DNA from: CAYOVG01 sp964407285
GTDB taxonomy: Bacteria; Desulfobacterota; Syntrophobacteria; Syntrophobacterales; Syntrophobacteraceae
DNA: 17,118 nt
Assembly (NCBI GenBank): GCA_964407285.1
Contig: CAYOVG010000131.1
Coordinates: forward strand, 1 to 17,118
Reading direction: 5' to 3'
Under the pieces are notes generated by a model that made no database searches, was not told the origin of the DNA, and saw nothing but the letters and a program-made list of their open reading frames with translations. Below are positions 1 through 7,114 of the stretch, one piece after another; positions within the stretch are counted from its first letter, which is position 1, and each line of letters begins with the position of its first letter. The translations under genes were made by a program, and so were the position numbers.

Positions 1-2
1 AT

Positions 3-1250
3 CCCATGGAGTTGGGACCGGCGAAGAAGGGGTGGCTGCTCGTGCTGCGCGAGGTCACCCGCGAGCGCGAGGTGCAGCAGCGGGCGCAGCAACAGGAGCA
101 ACTCGCGGCCGTGGGGCAGTTGGCTTCCGGTATCGCCCACGACTTCAACAACCTCCTGATGGGCATGATCGGGTTCGGGCAACTCCTCCAGTTGCGTCCG
201 GGCATTCCCGATGCGGCGAAGGCGGACCTCGAAAGGATCGTGGAACTGGGCCAGCGCGCCGCTTACCTGGTGAAGCAGATCCTCGACTTCAGCCGTTCAT
301 CCATCACGCACCGCAGCCCGTTCGACCTGTCCCTCTTCGTCAAGGAGACCACCAAGTTCCTGCAGCGCACCATCCAGGAAAACATCAGCATCAAGCTGGA
401 GATAACCCCCGGCGATTACCTCATCAACGCGGACCCCGCACAGATACGGCAGGTCATAACCAACCTCGCGCTGAATTCGAGGGACGCCATGCCGGACGGC
501 GGCGAACTGCACATCAAGCTTTCGCGCCTGAGCCTCGCTCCGGGCGACGGCAAACCCCTGCCGGACCTGCATCCCGGCAACTGGCTGGTCCTGTCGGTTT
601 CGGATACCGGAACGGGGATCAAACCCGACATTTTGCCGCACATTTTCAAGCCCTTCTTCACGACGCGGCAGGTGGGCAAGGGGACCGGCCTGGGGATGGC
701 CCAGGCCTACGGGATCATAAAGCAGCATGACGGGCTGATCGATGTCTGGAGCCAGGAAGGGACCGGAACGAGCATCAGCATCTACCTTCCGGGATTCAGC
801 AGCGGGCGGGAAGAACCCGCCAGGCAGGATGTGTCCAGCCTGGCGCGCGGACACGGGGAGACCATTTTGCTGGTCGAGGACGAGCCGGAAGTCCTCGATA
901 TGGAAAAGCAGATGCTCGAATCGCTGGGATACCGCGTGGTTGCGGCTTCCAACGGGCACAAGGCGCTTGTCCTGTACGAGAGCCATATGGACGAGATCGC
1001 GCTGGTGATTACGGATATCGTCATGCCCGAGATGGGGGGCATGGAACTGCTGCGTGCGTTGAAGGACAGGAACCCGTCGATCGTGGTCGTAATGCTGACG
1101 GGATATCCGCTGGAAAGCGAGTCGCAACGGGTGAAGCCCGAGGAGATCGCCAGTTGGGTGCAAAAGCCGGTGAACGTGTCGCAGATGGCGCAGGTCGTCA
1201 GCGAGGCGATCGAGAACCGGAGCGCGGCGACGGACCGGCGGAAGCAGTAA
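3..1250 (+). CDS. Hybrid sensor histidine kinase, NtrB-type, 5' end missing (PAS end-HisKA-HATPase-REC)
   Basis: This is the 3' part of a membrane or cytosolic sensor kinase; the frame is open to the left edge, so the ATG at 6 is probably internal. Numbering from that ATG, residues 8-25 look like the last strand of a PAS domain (LLVLREVTRERE). The HisKA box GIAHDFNN carries the phospho-acceptor His45, in the NtrB/HDFNN style common in deltaproteobacteria. The HATPase follows, with the N-box around NLALNSRDAMPDGG, the G1 box DTGTGI and the G2 box GKGTGLGMA. A C-terminal receiver domain (from about residue 286) has the acidic pair in LVEDEPE, the phospho-acceptor Asp in VITDIVMPEMGG and the Lys in VQKPVN. 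All catalytic residues are present, so the kinase and receiver should work. No regulator gene follows it directly; the next gene is unrelated and AT-richer. The signal sensed is unknown because the sensor part lies outside the window. Confidence 0.93.
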   Translation, partial: PMELGPAKKGWLLVLREVTREREVQQRAQQQEQLAAVGQLASGIAHDFNNLLMGMIGFGQLLQLRPGIPDAAKADLERIVELGQRAAYLVKQILDFSRSSITHRSPFDLSLFVKETTKFLQRTIQENISIKLEITPGDYLINADPAQIRQVITNLALNSRDAMPDGGELHIKLSRLSLAPGDGKPLPDLHPGNWLVLSVSDTGTGIKPDILPHIFKPFFTTRQVGKGTGLGMAQAYGIIKQHDGLIDVWSQEGTGTSISIYLPGFSSGREEPARQDVSSLARGHGETILLVEDEPEVLDMEKQMLESLGYRVVAASNGHKALVLYESHMDEIALVITDIVMPEMGGMELLRALKDRNPSIVVVMLTGYPLESESQRVKPEEIASWVQKPVNVSQMAQVVSEAIENRSAATDRRKQ

Positions 1251-1374
1251 GGCGTCGAGCGGGCGGCAATCCCGGTTGTGAATTCCCGTTACTCTCGTTG
1301 CGGCGCGGTCTTGCGGTCTCGCCGTATTCCCTCCATGAACAAGAATGTTCCGATTCCCAAGAGTCTGAAGAATA

Positions 1375-2664
1375 ATGCATTCCGATCAATCGATAAGGCC
1401 GTACCGCCGGATAAGAATCCCAATCAACCGCCAGGCGCTTTTCCTTTTTCTTCTTTCATTCTCCCTGAACCTGATCATGTGTGTCTATAGAAGAACCGAT
1501 GCATTCACCTACCCTCAGTTCTGGGCGGAAGACGGGAATATATTTTTTGCTTCTTCCTATTATGAAGGAATCAGGTCTTTATTTATTCCATACAGCGGCT
1601 ATTTACATCTGTATCCAAGATTGACGGCGCTGTTCGGGTATCATTTCGTACCGCTGGATTTCATTCCTGCATTTTACAATCTATCGTGGATACTCGCTCT
1701 GCTGATGGTGAATATCTACCTGATAAGCAGGTTGCCGTTCGAGCCGGGCGTCAGGTTCTTTATGGCCATAAGTATCTGCTTCACTCCGGTGGCAGATGAA
1801 GTTTTCGTGAATGCTACCAATGCGCAGTGGATTCTTTCCCTCAGCATCATCTTATACCTGATCAGCAGCGAACCATCATCCGCTATACATGCGGTATTCG
1901 AAACGGCTATCCTTCTGACGGCATGTCTTTCCGGTCCATTCATAATTTTGTATATGCCGTTAATCGTCCTGCGTTACGCTTTAAAGAATTCATTTACGAA
2001 ATACGATGCGTTATTGTTATCAATATTTATTATTTCATTTTTTATCCAATGCATGTGCATGTACATTGTTCCACATGGACAGATACATGATAATGCGATT
2101 ACGATAACTGATGCAGGAATTATAATAGAATCAATACTCGTTTATATAAGTAAACAATATGCGTCTCTCATCGGATTCTACAGGTTTTGCCGGGCACGGC
2201 CATTCAGCGTTCCGTTCTCGATAATTGTGATTCTTTTTCAGGCAGCGTTGATAATACACGCTCTTAGAAAGAAAGATACTATTGTTTTGTACAGCTTGTC
2301 GGCGGGCATGTTGATAGTGCTGTCGACTCTGATGTTATATGGAAAGAATATGGTTCATCTCGATCCGAAAGATGGTGGAACCAGGTATTTCTACCTGCCG
2401 GCTGTCATGGCCATATGGGCTTTGGTATCAATGGCGTACAGGTATCTGCCCAAGAGAATACTTCCGCTTTCTTTCGCCTTTATCATGTTTTCCGTTATAT
2501 ACACTCACGAATTCAAGTCGGCGCCATTGATCGATTACAACTGGCGCGAGCAGGCGCGAAAGCTTATGCGCGGCGAAGTCATCTCCGTAAATCCTCCGGG
2601 CTTTGATTTTAAGTTGTATTTAAGGGATTCCGACCTCGATACAAGCCGAAGACAGAGAAACTAA
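1375..2664 (+). CDS. Multi-pass membrane protein, possibly GT-C-like glycosyltransferase
   Basis: A 429-residue very hydrophobic protein with roughly 9-11 predicted membrane segments, the first at residues 20-37. An in-frame TGA at 1366 leaves the ATG at 1375 as the first possible start; the Shine-Dalgarno match is weak. A conserved-looking motif FWAEDGNIFF sits just after the first membrane segment, followed by YSGYLHLYPR. An acidic residue in the first external loop is typical of GT-C glycosyltransferases (polyprenyl-phosphate sugar donors), which also have many membrane helices. Near the C-terminus are RYFYLP and NWREQARKLMRGE...VNPPG, which look like a conserved signature of an uncharacterised bacterial membrane family. 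The gene is clearly AT-richer than its neighbours, with many ATA, TTA and AGA codons, suggesting horizontal transfer or a surface-polysaccharide role. The enzymatic function is inference only; a polysaccharide or lipid-sugar transporter is possible. Confidence 0.85.
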   Translation: MHSDQSIRPYRRIRIPINRQALFLFLLSFSLNLIMCVYRRTDAFTYPQFWAEDGNIFFASSYYEGIRSLFIPYSGYLHLYPRLTALFGYHFVPLDFIPAFYNLSWILALLMVNIYLISRLPFEPGVRFFMAISICFTPVADEVFVNATNAQWILSLSIILYLISSEPSSAIHAVFETAILLTACLSGPFIILYMPLIVLRYALKNSFTKYDALLLSIFIISFFIQCMCMYIVPHGQIHDNAITITDAGIIIESILVYISKQYASLIGFYRFCRARPFSVPFSIIVILFQAALIIHALRKKDTIVLYSLSAGMLIVLSTLMLYGKNMVHLDPKDGGTRYFYLPAVMAIWALVSMAYRYLPKRILPLSFAFIMFSVIYTHEFKSAPLIDYNWREQARKLMRGEVISVNPPGFDFKLYLRDSDLDTSRRQRN

Positions 2665-2747
2665 GGCAGTACCTTTCAAACAGCGCCACAGGTTGCCTGA
2701 TGGGAGCGGCAAGGTGATGCGGGCCTTTGGAACGCCATCCCATCCCG

Positions 2748-2777
2748 GCGGACGCTGCACTATCGGGAAGCGTCCGC
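2748..2777. terminator. 9-bp perfect hairpin downstream of the membrane protein gene
   Basis: GCGGACGCT at 2748-2756 pairs perfectly with AGCGTCCGC at 2769-2777 around a 12-nt loop, 84 nt past the stop codon. There is no U-tract on either side, so it is at best a non-canonical terminator or an mRNA 3' stabiliser. Confidence 0.3.
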
Positions 2778-2873
2778 GTAATGATGACAGGAGTGATTGC
2801 ATCTGAGTTCCCGTGAGAGATGGAGGTTCCAGCAGTTCTCATTTTGTGGCGGGGCAAAATAATGCAAAGAGCG

Positions 2874-2903
2874 CTGTCATAAGTTCGAGAGAGCGGTTAT
2901 AAT
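2874..2903 (+). promoter_or_regulatory. Sigma70-like promoter candidate for rpsD
   Basis: CTGTCA at 2874-2879 (4 of 6 to TTGACA) lies 18 bp before a perfect TATAAT at 2898-2903. Transcription would start near 2910 and give a leader of about 118 nt before the S4 start codon. Such a leader could carry S4 autoregulation, known for S4 in other bacteria, but I could not identify a pseudoknot by eye. Confidence 0.5.
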
Positions 2904-3027
2904 CTCAAGATATCGATATTGTTATAGTATTATGAAATGACAGCCCTTTCGGGTCTGCGCGGGAGATTGGACCGAAGAGCGGGGTTGAAAAAAGATATCA
3001 GAGAACGGAAAAAGGGCAAGAAAATCC

Positions 3028-3642
3028 ATGGAAGCAAGAAGATCGAAGGTAAGACTGTCTCGCCGGTTGGGCATTGCGTTGACGCCCAAAGCGGACAGGT
3101 TCATGAAGCGAAAGCCCCATCCCCCCGGGCAGCATGGGGTTAGGAAAGACAGGCAGGGGAAGGAATCGGACTATAAGCGCCACCTGATGGAAAAACAGCG
3201 TCTGCGGGCGCAGTACAATGTCGAAGAAAAGCAGATGAGGGGCTACGTGAGGCGAGCCGTACAGAAGTGGGGCAATCCGGTGGACAACATCATCCGGATG
3301 CTCGAGACCCGGCTCGACGCGGTCGTGTACCGCTCCGGTCTGGCCCGCACTATCTATGCCGCCCAGCAGCTCGTCGCGCACGGCCATATTCTGGTGAACG
3401 GCAGAAAGGTGAATATCGTATCCCAACATCTGAAGCCGAACGATGTCGTCAAGGTAAAGGAGGCAAGCCGGAAGATGCCGCCCGTAGTCGAGGCCGCGGA
3501 GGAAATGCCGGCGCGCCCGACTCTTCCCTATCTCGAGCGTTCGAAGGAGGAGATGTCGGCAAAGCTGCTGTATCTGCCGAAGATGGAAGAAGTCCCCGTT
3601 ATATGTGAAATGCCCCTGGTGATTGAATACTATTCCCGGTAG
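3028..3642 (+). CDS. rpsD: 30S ribosomal protein S4 (zinc-less form, stand-alone gene)
   Basis: S4 is a primary 16S rRNA-binding protein that starts assembly of the small subunit body. The 204-residue product has the family hallmarks: PPGQHG near residue 32, the EKQ(R)LRAQY(N)V...KQ block, and the S4 RNA-binding domain with LETRLDAVVYRSGLA and LVAHGHILVNGRKVNI. It also has the C-terminal signature VIEYYSR. Its length is normal for the family. The N-terminal Cys cluster of zinc-binding S4 proteins is replaced (RLSRRLG), so this is the C-minus type. An in-frame TGA at 2986 makes the ATG at 3028 the only ATG start; a weak AGGG lies 11 nt upstream. The usual alpha-operon neighbours (rpsM, rpsK, rpoA, rplQ) are absent, so this is either a relocated gene or a second S4 copy used when zinc is scarce. 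S4 identity is firm; paralog status is inference. Confidence 0.95.
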   Translation: MEARRSKVRLSRRLGIALTPKADRFMKRKPHPPGQHGVRKDRQGKESDYKRHLMEKQRLRAQYNVEEKQMRGYVRRAVQKWGNPVDNIIRMLETRLDAVVYRSGLARTIYAAQQLVAHGHILVNGRKVNIVSQHLKPNDVVKVKEASRKMPPVVEAAEEMPARPTLPYLERSKEEMSAKLLYLPKMEEVPVICEMPLVIEYYSR

Positions 3643-3651
3643 CGGGTTCCG

Positions 3652-3671
3652 GGGTCCGCGGGCGCGGACCC
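3652..3671. repeat. GC-rich perfect palindrome after rpsD
   Basis: GGGTCCGCG at 3652-3660 and CGCGGACCC at 3663-3671 form a perfect inverted repeat separated by only GG. As RNA it would fold into a strong hairpin between the S4 stop codon and the Shine-Dalgarno of the next small gene. No U-tract follows, so read-through into the small gene is likely; it may act as a processing or attenuation site. Confidence 0.5.
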
Positions 3672-3695
3672 GGGAAAGATACAAGGAGCGATGGT

Positions 3696-3878
3696 ATGGC
3701 CGGACTATCGAATCTCTCGGTCAAGAGACCCTGCTCTCATGGAGACATGGTCTTTCCGCACGATGTGGAAGTGTGTGATAAGGGAAAGTGCATGATCTGC
3801 AAAGACGGTGTCTTTGAGGATTATCCGGAGCCGCGTCCACCGAAATACGGTCTGCATGTCTCGGTTGGAAAAACGTAG
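3696..3878 (+). CDS. Small Cys/His-containing protein of unknown function
   Basis: A 60-residue soluble protein that I do not recognise. It is preceded by a perfect AAGGAG at 3683-3688, seven bases before the ATG, which is much better than that of rpsD and argues it is really translated. It has potential metal ligands Cys13, His15, His22, Cys27, Cys32 and Cys35, including a CxxC pair (CMIC), followed by a Pro-rich acidic stretch (EDYPEPRPPKYG). The pattern could form a small zinc- or iron-binding knuckle, but no known zinc-finger family is evident. It starts 53 bp after rpsD on the same strand with no clear terminator between, so co-transcription is likely. The role is unknown; an RNA- or ribosome-associated accessory is only a guess from position. 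Confidence 0.7.
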   Translation: MAGLSNLSVKRPCSHGDMVFPHDVEVCDKGKCMICKDGVFEDYPEPRPPKYGLHVSVGKT

Positions 3879-3988
3879 GAGAAGTCGTTCAGTGCGTGGA
3901 TGATGTCGCTATCCATCGGCGAAAGACAGGCCTGGACCGGAGGCGATGCGCCGGGTTCATTTCCGCGGCTTCATACGGTCCCGGTCCC

Positions 3989-4004
3989 GCCGGTCGAGAC
4001 CGGC
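3989..4004. terminator. Hairpin in the convergent intergenic region
   Basis: GCCGGTC (3989-3995) and GACCGGC (3998-4004) are perfectly complementary. They lie between the converging small-protein gene and the minus-strand response regulator. This is the expected place for a bidirectional terminator, but no T-run flanks it. Confidence 0.3.
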
Positions 4005-4042
4005 CCGCCCGGCTTGATCCGGGGAGGACCGGCCGAAAGCCG

Positions 4043-4474
4043 TCAGCAACCCTGAAACCAGGCAGGGACGTTCTCCTTGAGAACGTCCACCAGTTCATTG
4101 AAGCTGTGGGGCTTGGTGATAAACGAGCAGGCCCCCAGCTTCCGGGTCAAGGCTTTGTCCTCCTCCTCACTGGATGTGGTGAGGATGACCACGTTGATGC
4201 TCTGAAGCTCCGGGTCCGATTTGATCTCCCTCAGGACCTCGTGGCCGTCCTTTCGCGGCATGTTGAGATCGAGCAGGATGAGACAGGGCCGCGGCGATAC
4301 CGCGGGATCAGCATATTTCCCCCTCCGATAGAGGTAGTCCATGAGTTCCTGCCCGTTCGGCAGGAAGCGGAGTTCGTATGGAAACCCGTTCTCCTTGAAT
4401 GCCGACTCGACCAGGAAAAAATCGTCTTCATCGTCATCGGCCATGATGACGACACGTCCATTGTCCACTTCCAC
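4043..4474 (-). CDS. Rcp1-like single-domain response regulator
   Basis: A 143-residue stand-alone receiver of the Rcp1 type (cyanobacterial phytochrome-partner family), acting as a cytosolic phospho-carrier without a DNA-binding domain. The acidic cluster ADDDEDD (residues 12-18), phospho-acceptor Asp69 in LILLDLNMPRKDG, Thr99/Thr100 in VILTTS and Lys121 in FITKPHS are all present. The family insertion LMDYLYRRGKYAD is also seen. The start is GTG at 4474, with an AGGGAGGG Shine-Dalgarno at 4483-4490. The start codon shares one base with the TAG stop of the upstream kinase remnant (TAGTG), so the two were translationally coupled. Because that kinase can no longer bind ATP (see next entry), this regulator now needs another kinase, such as the receiver-PAS kinase 0.75 kb upstream. 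Confidence 0.93.
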   Translation of the reverse strand: MEVDNGRVVIMADDDEDDFFLVESAFKENGFPYELRFLPNGQELMDYLYRRGKYADPAVSPRPCLILLDLNMPRKDGHEVLREIKSDPELQSINVVILTTSSEEEDKALTRKLGACSFITKPHSFNELVDVLKENVPAWFQGC

Positions 4475-4860
4475 TATGCCAGCCCTCCCTGGAAATCCCT
4501 TACCGGCAGATTCACGATAAAGGTTGCGCCCTGTCCGGGCGCGCTTACGGCAGTGATGGTTCCACCGTGGAGTTCAACAATCTTTCTGCAAATGGCCAGC
4601 CCCATCCCGGTCCCTTCGAATTGACCCTTCCTCGCGTGCAACTGCTGGAAAGGACGGAAGATCCGGTCGACGTAGCTTTCATCGAAGTCGATATCGTTAT
4701 CGTTGTAGGGAACCGTGCGCATCTCACCGCTCGGGCGGCCCTGGACCGGAGCCGCCGGCGCTTCACCATTTTTACGGAACTTGTCGGAATCGGCAACGGG
4801 ATTTTCGGTAGAGACGGCGCATCCCGCTTCGGCGACGAGCACCGGGCCGAAATCCTTCAA
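4474..4860 (-). pseudogene. Remnant of a histidine kinase (C-terminal HATPase half only)
   Basis: The open frame (128 residues from ATG) holds only the last two thirds of a HATPase_c domain. The F box and G2 box are fine: YVDRIFRPFQQLH (63-75) and EGTGMGLAICRKIVE (82-96), then GGTITAVSAPGQGATF. Upstream parts are damaged. The N-box, normally like NLIGNALKF, reads NPVADSDKF, losing the second Asn. The G1 box, normally DNGIGF, reads DNDIDF, losing both glycines. The residues before about 20 resemble nothing in a kinase, and there is no dimerisation domain, His box or sensor. By family knowledge such a domain cannot bind ATP or act as a kinase. It overlaps the downstream regulator by one base, as a working kinase-regulator pair would. 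It could still be translated, which would keep the regulator's coupled translation going. Confidence 0.75.
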
Positions 4861-5231
4861 CTTATGGAATTATCATGGTTTTCAATAGAAATACTATCCG
4901 ATGAAAGGCACAAGGCAAGGGAAAAAGCATTTTGCCCTGCATCGACCAGGGCTGCTCATTCGAAACGGACTCATCCCAAAATGCAAGAAGCCGGATCAGG
5001 TCCCTTACGGTACCCGTCCGGCTCTCAGGGGGGTAGAGAGGAAGCGAATTTCGAGGCTGCCTGGTGGGGCTCATCTGGGTCTGGAGGATACCAGATTTTT
5101 AATCTCTTGAAATAGGGTATAGGCTGTATTAGGTTATGGGGAACTACCGTATTTGAAAAATAACGAGAAGGTTTGCAGGGGGTCTTGGGGGAGCGATTTC
5201 ACCATCTTCGAAGGTCTCCCTCGGTTGTCCT
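4861..5231. other. Intergenic region, no gene seen
   Basis: It lies between the end of the minus-strand receiver-PAS kinase (5232) and the kinase remnant (4860). I looked for further frame-shifted kinase pieces on the minus strand and found none, so the missing 5' part of the remnant was deleted rather than merely frameshifted. The only structure noted is the hairpin at 4934-4952. Confidence 0.5.
4934..4952 (-). terminator. Possible terminator for the receiver-PAS kinase transcript
   Basis: GCCCTG (4934-4939) pairs with CAGGGC (4947-4952). Read on the minus strand the hairpin is followed by AAAATGCTTTTT, giving a short delayed T-run. It is about 280 nt past the kinase stop codon, so the assignment is weak. 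Confidence 0.3.
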
Positions 5232-6887
5232 CTATCGCTTCCAGTAAAGGGATTCGTAGGCTCCGTCGTGCGAGCAGTCGTTTTCATCGGCCGGCAACAG
5301 GGACCGGATCCTGGTTCCCGTTCCTATGACGGAGGTGATATTGAAGATGCCGCAGGCGGATTCGACCCGCTCCTGCATGGTGGCGAGTCCCAGGGCTCCG
5401 GCTCCGCTTTCGGCAGGCGAGCTGTCCTTGAGATTGAACCCGTTGCCGTTGTCCTCGACGATCATTTCTATGCTCCCGCTTATCCGTTTGAGAGAGAGCC
5501 TCGCCGTTTCGGCTCCGCTATGCCTGGCGATGTTGTCCATGGCGGCCTGGAGTATTCGAAAGAATATGATTTTGAGATGATCCGGTATCTCCTCTTCCGA
5601 AATGTCGATTTGCTCCTCGACGAGGATATGCCCGTGAGTTTCCTGAAATTCCCTCAGAAACCATCTCATCGCGGCAAGAAACCCGAGATCGTCCAGCAGG
5701 GAGGGTCTCAGGTCCATGTAAATGCTTCGCACTTCGTCGATGGCGAAGTCCACGGCATGCACCAGGTCATCGACGGGTTCCGCATCCGCGCAATCCGCGC
5801 CGGTCTTGCTTTGCCGGCCGACTCTCCCGAGTCCGACCCTGATGGCGTGCAGCGTCTGCCCGATGCTGTCGTGGATCACGTTGGCGATCCGCTTCCGTTC
5901 CTTTTCCTGCGCCTTGAGAAGCTCGGAGGAGAGGTGTTTGAGTTGCCTTTCGGATTCCCTCAGGGCCGCTTCCACCTTCTTGCGCTCCGTGATATCCACG
6001 ACGGAGACAAAAACCCTCGAAAGGTTCTCCTCGCACCCCGGAGGCGCCGAGATCCTCACAGTCACATGGATCTTGTCGCCCTGGAGGGTCTGGTTGACCG
6101 TATCGATCTCGAACCTGGTCGTCCCCTCCGAGAGGGCGAGGAGCGCTTCCTTGAACCCTTCATAGGATTCCTCGCTGAAGAGCAGGCTCAGCCCGTTTTG
6201 AAACTCCTCGATGCTTCCCGCCCGGTATAGATCCAGGGTGATCTTGTTCACATGGACGAACCTCACCATCCCGGCGCACCGCCTCACTTCCTCCGGATGC
6301 GAGTCGAAGTGGGCTCTCAAGTCCCTGATCCCTGAAGCCTTCAGTTGATCCAGGTAATTTTTGATCTCGGAGAAATCGTCCTCGGAAAGGGAGATGGGAG
6401 ACTCGTCGAAGAGGGTGCGATAGCGTTGCTCACTGGTTCTGAGGGCCTTTTCGGCGTCGATGTAGCGTTGCATGGCGGTTCTGCACTGCTCCTCCGTCCG
6501 CTTATGCGAGATGGCGTAGCGAATGGACCTGTCGAGCAGGGGAGTGCTGATCTGGTCTTTTGCCAGGTAGTCCGCCGCTCCCGTCTCCAACGCCAGCAGG
6601 TCCACCTCATAGCTGCCCTGCCCGGTAAGCAGCAGGACCGGAATGCGGCATCCCCAGGCGGAGGCTTCGTGGAGGAGATCGAGCCCGGTTTTACTGCCCA
6701 ACTGGTAGTCGAGAAGACATGCGTCGTATCCGGCGTCGGGGCGGCTCAATGCTTTCAAGCCGGCTTCGTACGTTCTAATCCAGTCCAGTTCGTATTTCGT
6801 CTTCGGGACCGCTGAAAGCAGTTTTTGAACCAGTACGAAATCATCCTCGTCATCCTCTATGCAAAGGATTTTCAGCCGAAGCGCCAC
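5232..6887 (-). CDS. Receiver-PAS sensor histidine kinase, HisKA_3 (NarL-partner) type
   Basis: A 551-residue cytosolic kinase with an N-terminal receiver as its input domain. The receiver (about 5-125) has the IEDDEDD acidic patch, phospho-acceptor Asp60 in ACLLDYQLG, Thr88 and Lys110. A PAS domain (about 151-300) ends in VVDITERKK. HisKA_3 has ERKRIANVIHDSIGQ with phospho-His339, and the HATPase has DNIARHSG (Asn452), the G1 box DNGNG (479-483) and GALGLATMQERV. All catalytic motifs are intact. The GTG at 6887 is chosen because an AGGAGG lies six bases upstream and the receiver begins at once; an ATG at 7115 would add 76 residues of non-domain sequence. HisKA_3 kinases normally pair with LuxR/NarL-type regulators, yet only Rcp1-like receivers are nearby. 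The receiver at the front suggests a relay in which another kinase controls this one. Confidence 0.93.
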   Translation of the reverse strand: MALRLKILCIEDDEDDFVLVQKLLSAVPKTKYELDWIRTYEAGLKALSRPDAGYDACLLDYQLGSKTGLDLLHEASAWGCRIPVLLLTGQGSYEVDLLALETGAADYLAKDQISTPLLDRSIRYAISHKRTEEQCRTAMQRYIDAEKALRTSEQRYRTLFDESPISLSEDDFSEIKNYLDQLKASGIRDLRAHFDSHPEEVRRCAGMVRFVHVNKITLDLYRAGSIEEFQNGLSLLFSEESYEGFKEALLALSEGTTRFEIDTVNQTLQGDKIHVTVRISAPPGCEENLSRVFVSVVDITERKKVEAALRESERQLKHLSSELLKAQEKERKRIANVIHDSIGQTLHAIRVGLGRVGRQSKTGADCADAEPVDDLVHAVDFAIDEVRSIYMDLRPSLLDDLGFLAAMRWFLREFQETHGHILVEEQIDISEEEIPDHLKIIFFRILQAAMDNIARHSGAETARLSLKRISGSIEMIVEDNGNGFNLKDSSPAESGAGALGLATMQERVESACGIFNITSVIGTGTRIRSLLPADENDCSHDGAYESLYWKR

Positions 6888-6915
6888 CTGTTTCCCTCCT
6901 TTTCTTCCATGAGAT

Positions 6916-6945
6916 AAGTGTTTCCGACACACAATATAAACACTT
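6916..6945. promoter_or_regulatory. Inverted repeat upstream of the receiver-PAS kinase
   Basis: AAGTGTTT (6916-6923) and AAACACTT (6938-6945) form a perfect 8-bp dyad with a 14-bp AT-rich spacer, 29 bp upstream of the GTG at 6887. The size and place suit a regulator operator or a 5' UTR hairpin. No good -35/-10 pair was identified. Confidence 0.35.
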
Positions 6946-7052
6946 TTATCTACCGGGGTGAGCTTTCCGCCGGAGGTGGACCGACGGGCCGGCTGGAGAG
7001 CGACGATATGTCCCGTCAAGCACAAAGTGACCTGGTGGTTGTTTTCACGATG

Positions 7053-7114
7053 TGACGGGCATAAGCGGCTACGCCGGATAACCTTCCGCCCGAAGCAGCC
7101 GCTTATGCCCGTCA
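7053..7114. repeat. 18-bp perfect inverted repeat at the 3' end of the regulator gene
   Basis: TGACGGGCATAAGCGGCT at 7053-7070 is the exact reverse complement of 7097-7114, with 26 bp between. The outer edge of the right arm is the TGA stop codon (7114-7112) of the minus-strand regulator gene. The hairpin would form just after translation ends, but neither side has a T-run, so it is not a canonical intrinsic terminator. It may instead block 3' exonucleases, stop transcription with Rho, or be a mobile palindromic element. Confidence 0.7.

Larger units (their letters stand above)
2665..3027. other. Intergenic region between membrane protein and rpsD
   Basis: I see no convincing gene here. It holds a 9-bp perfect inverted repeat (2748-2756 with 2769-2777) and a sigma70-like promoter candidate close to the rpsD leader. 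The ATG-led frames on either strand have no recognisable protein character. Confidence 0.6.

Noticed and set aside
297..1163. 288-codon open frame on the minus strand
   Set aside because: It is antisense to the first kinase, whose motifs are unmistakable.
3896..5115. Long open frames on the plus strand
   Set aside because: They are antisense to the Rcp1-like regulator and the kinase remnant and show no protein family features.
7053..7114. Integron attC recombination site
   Set aside because: The inverted repeat lacks the flanking RYYYAAC/GTTRRRY core sites, and no integrase is present.
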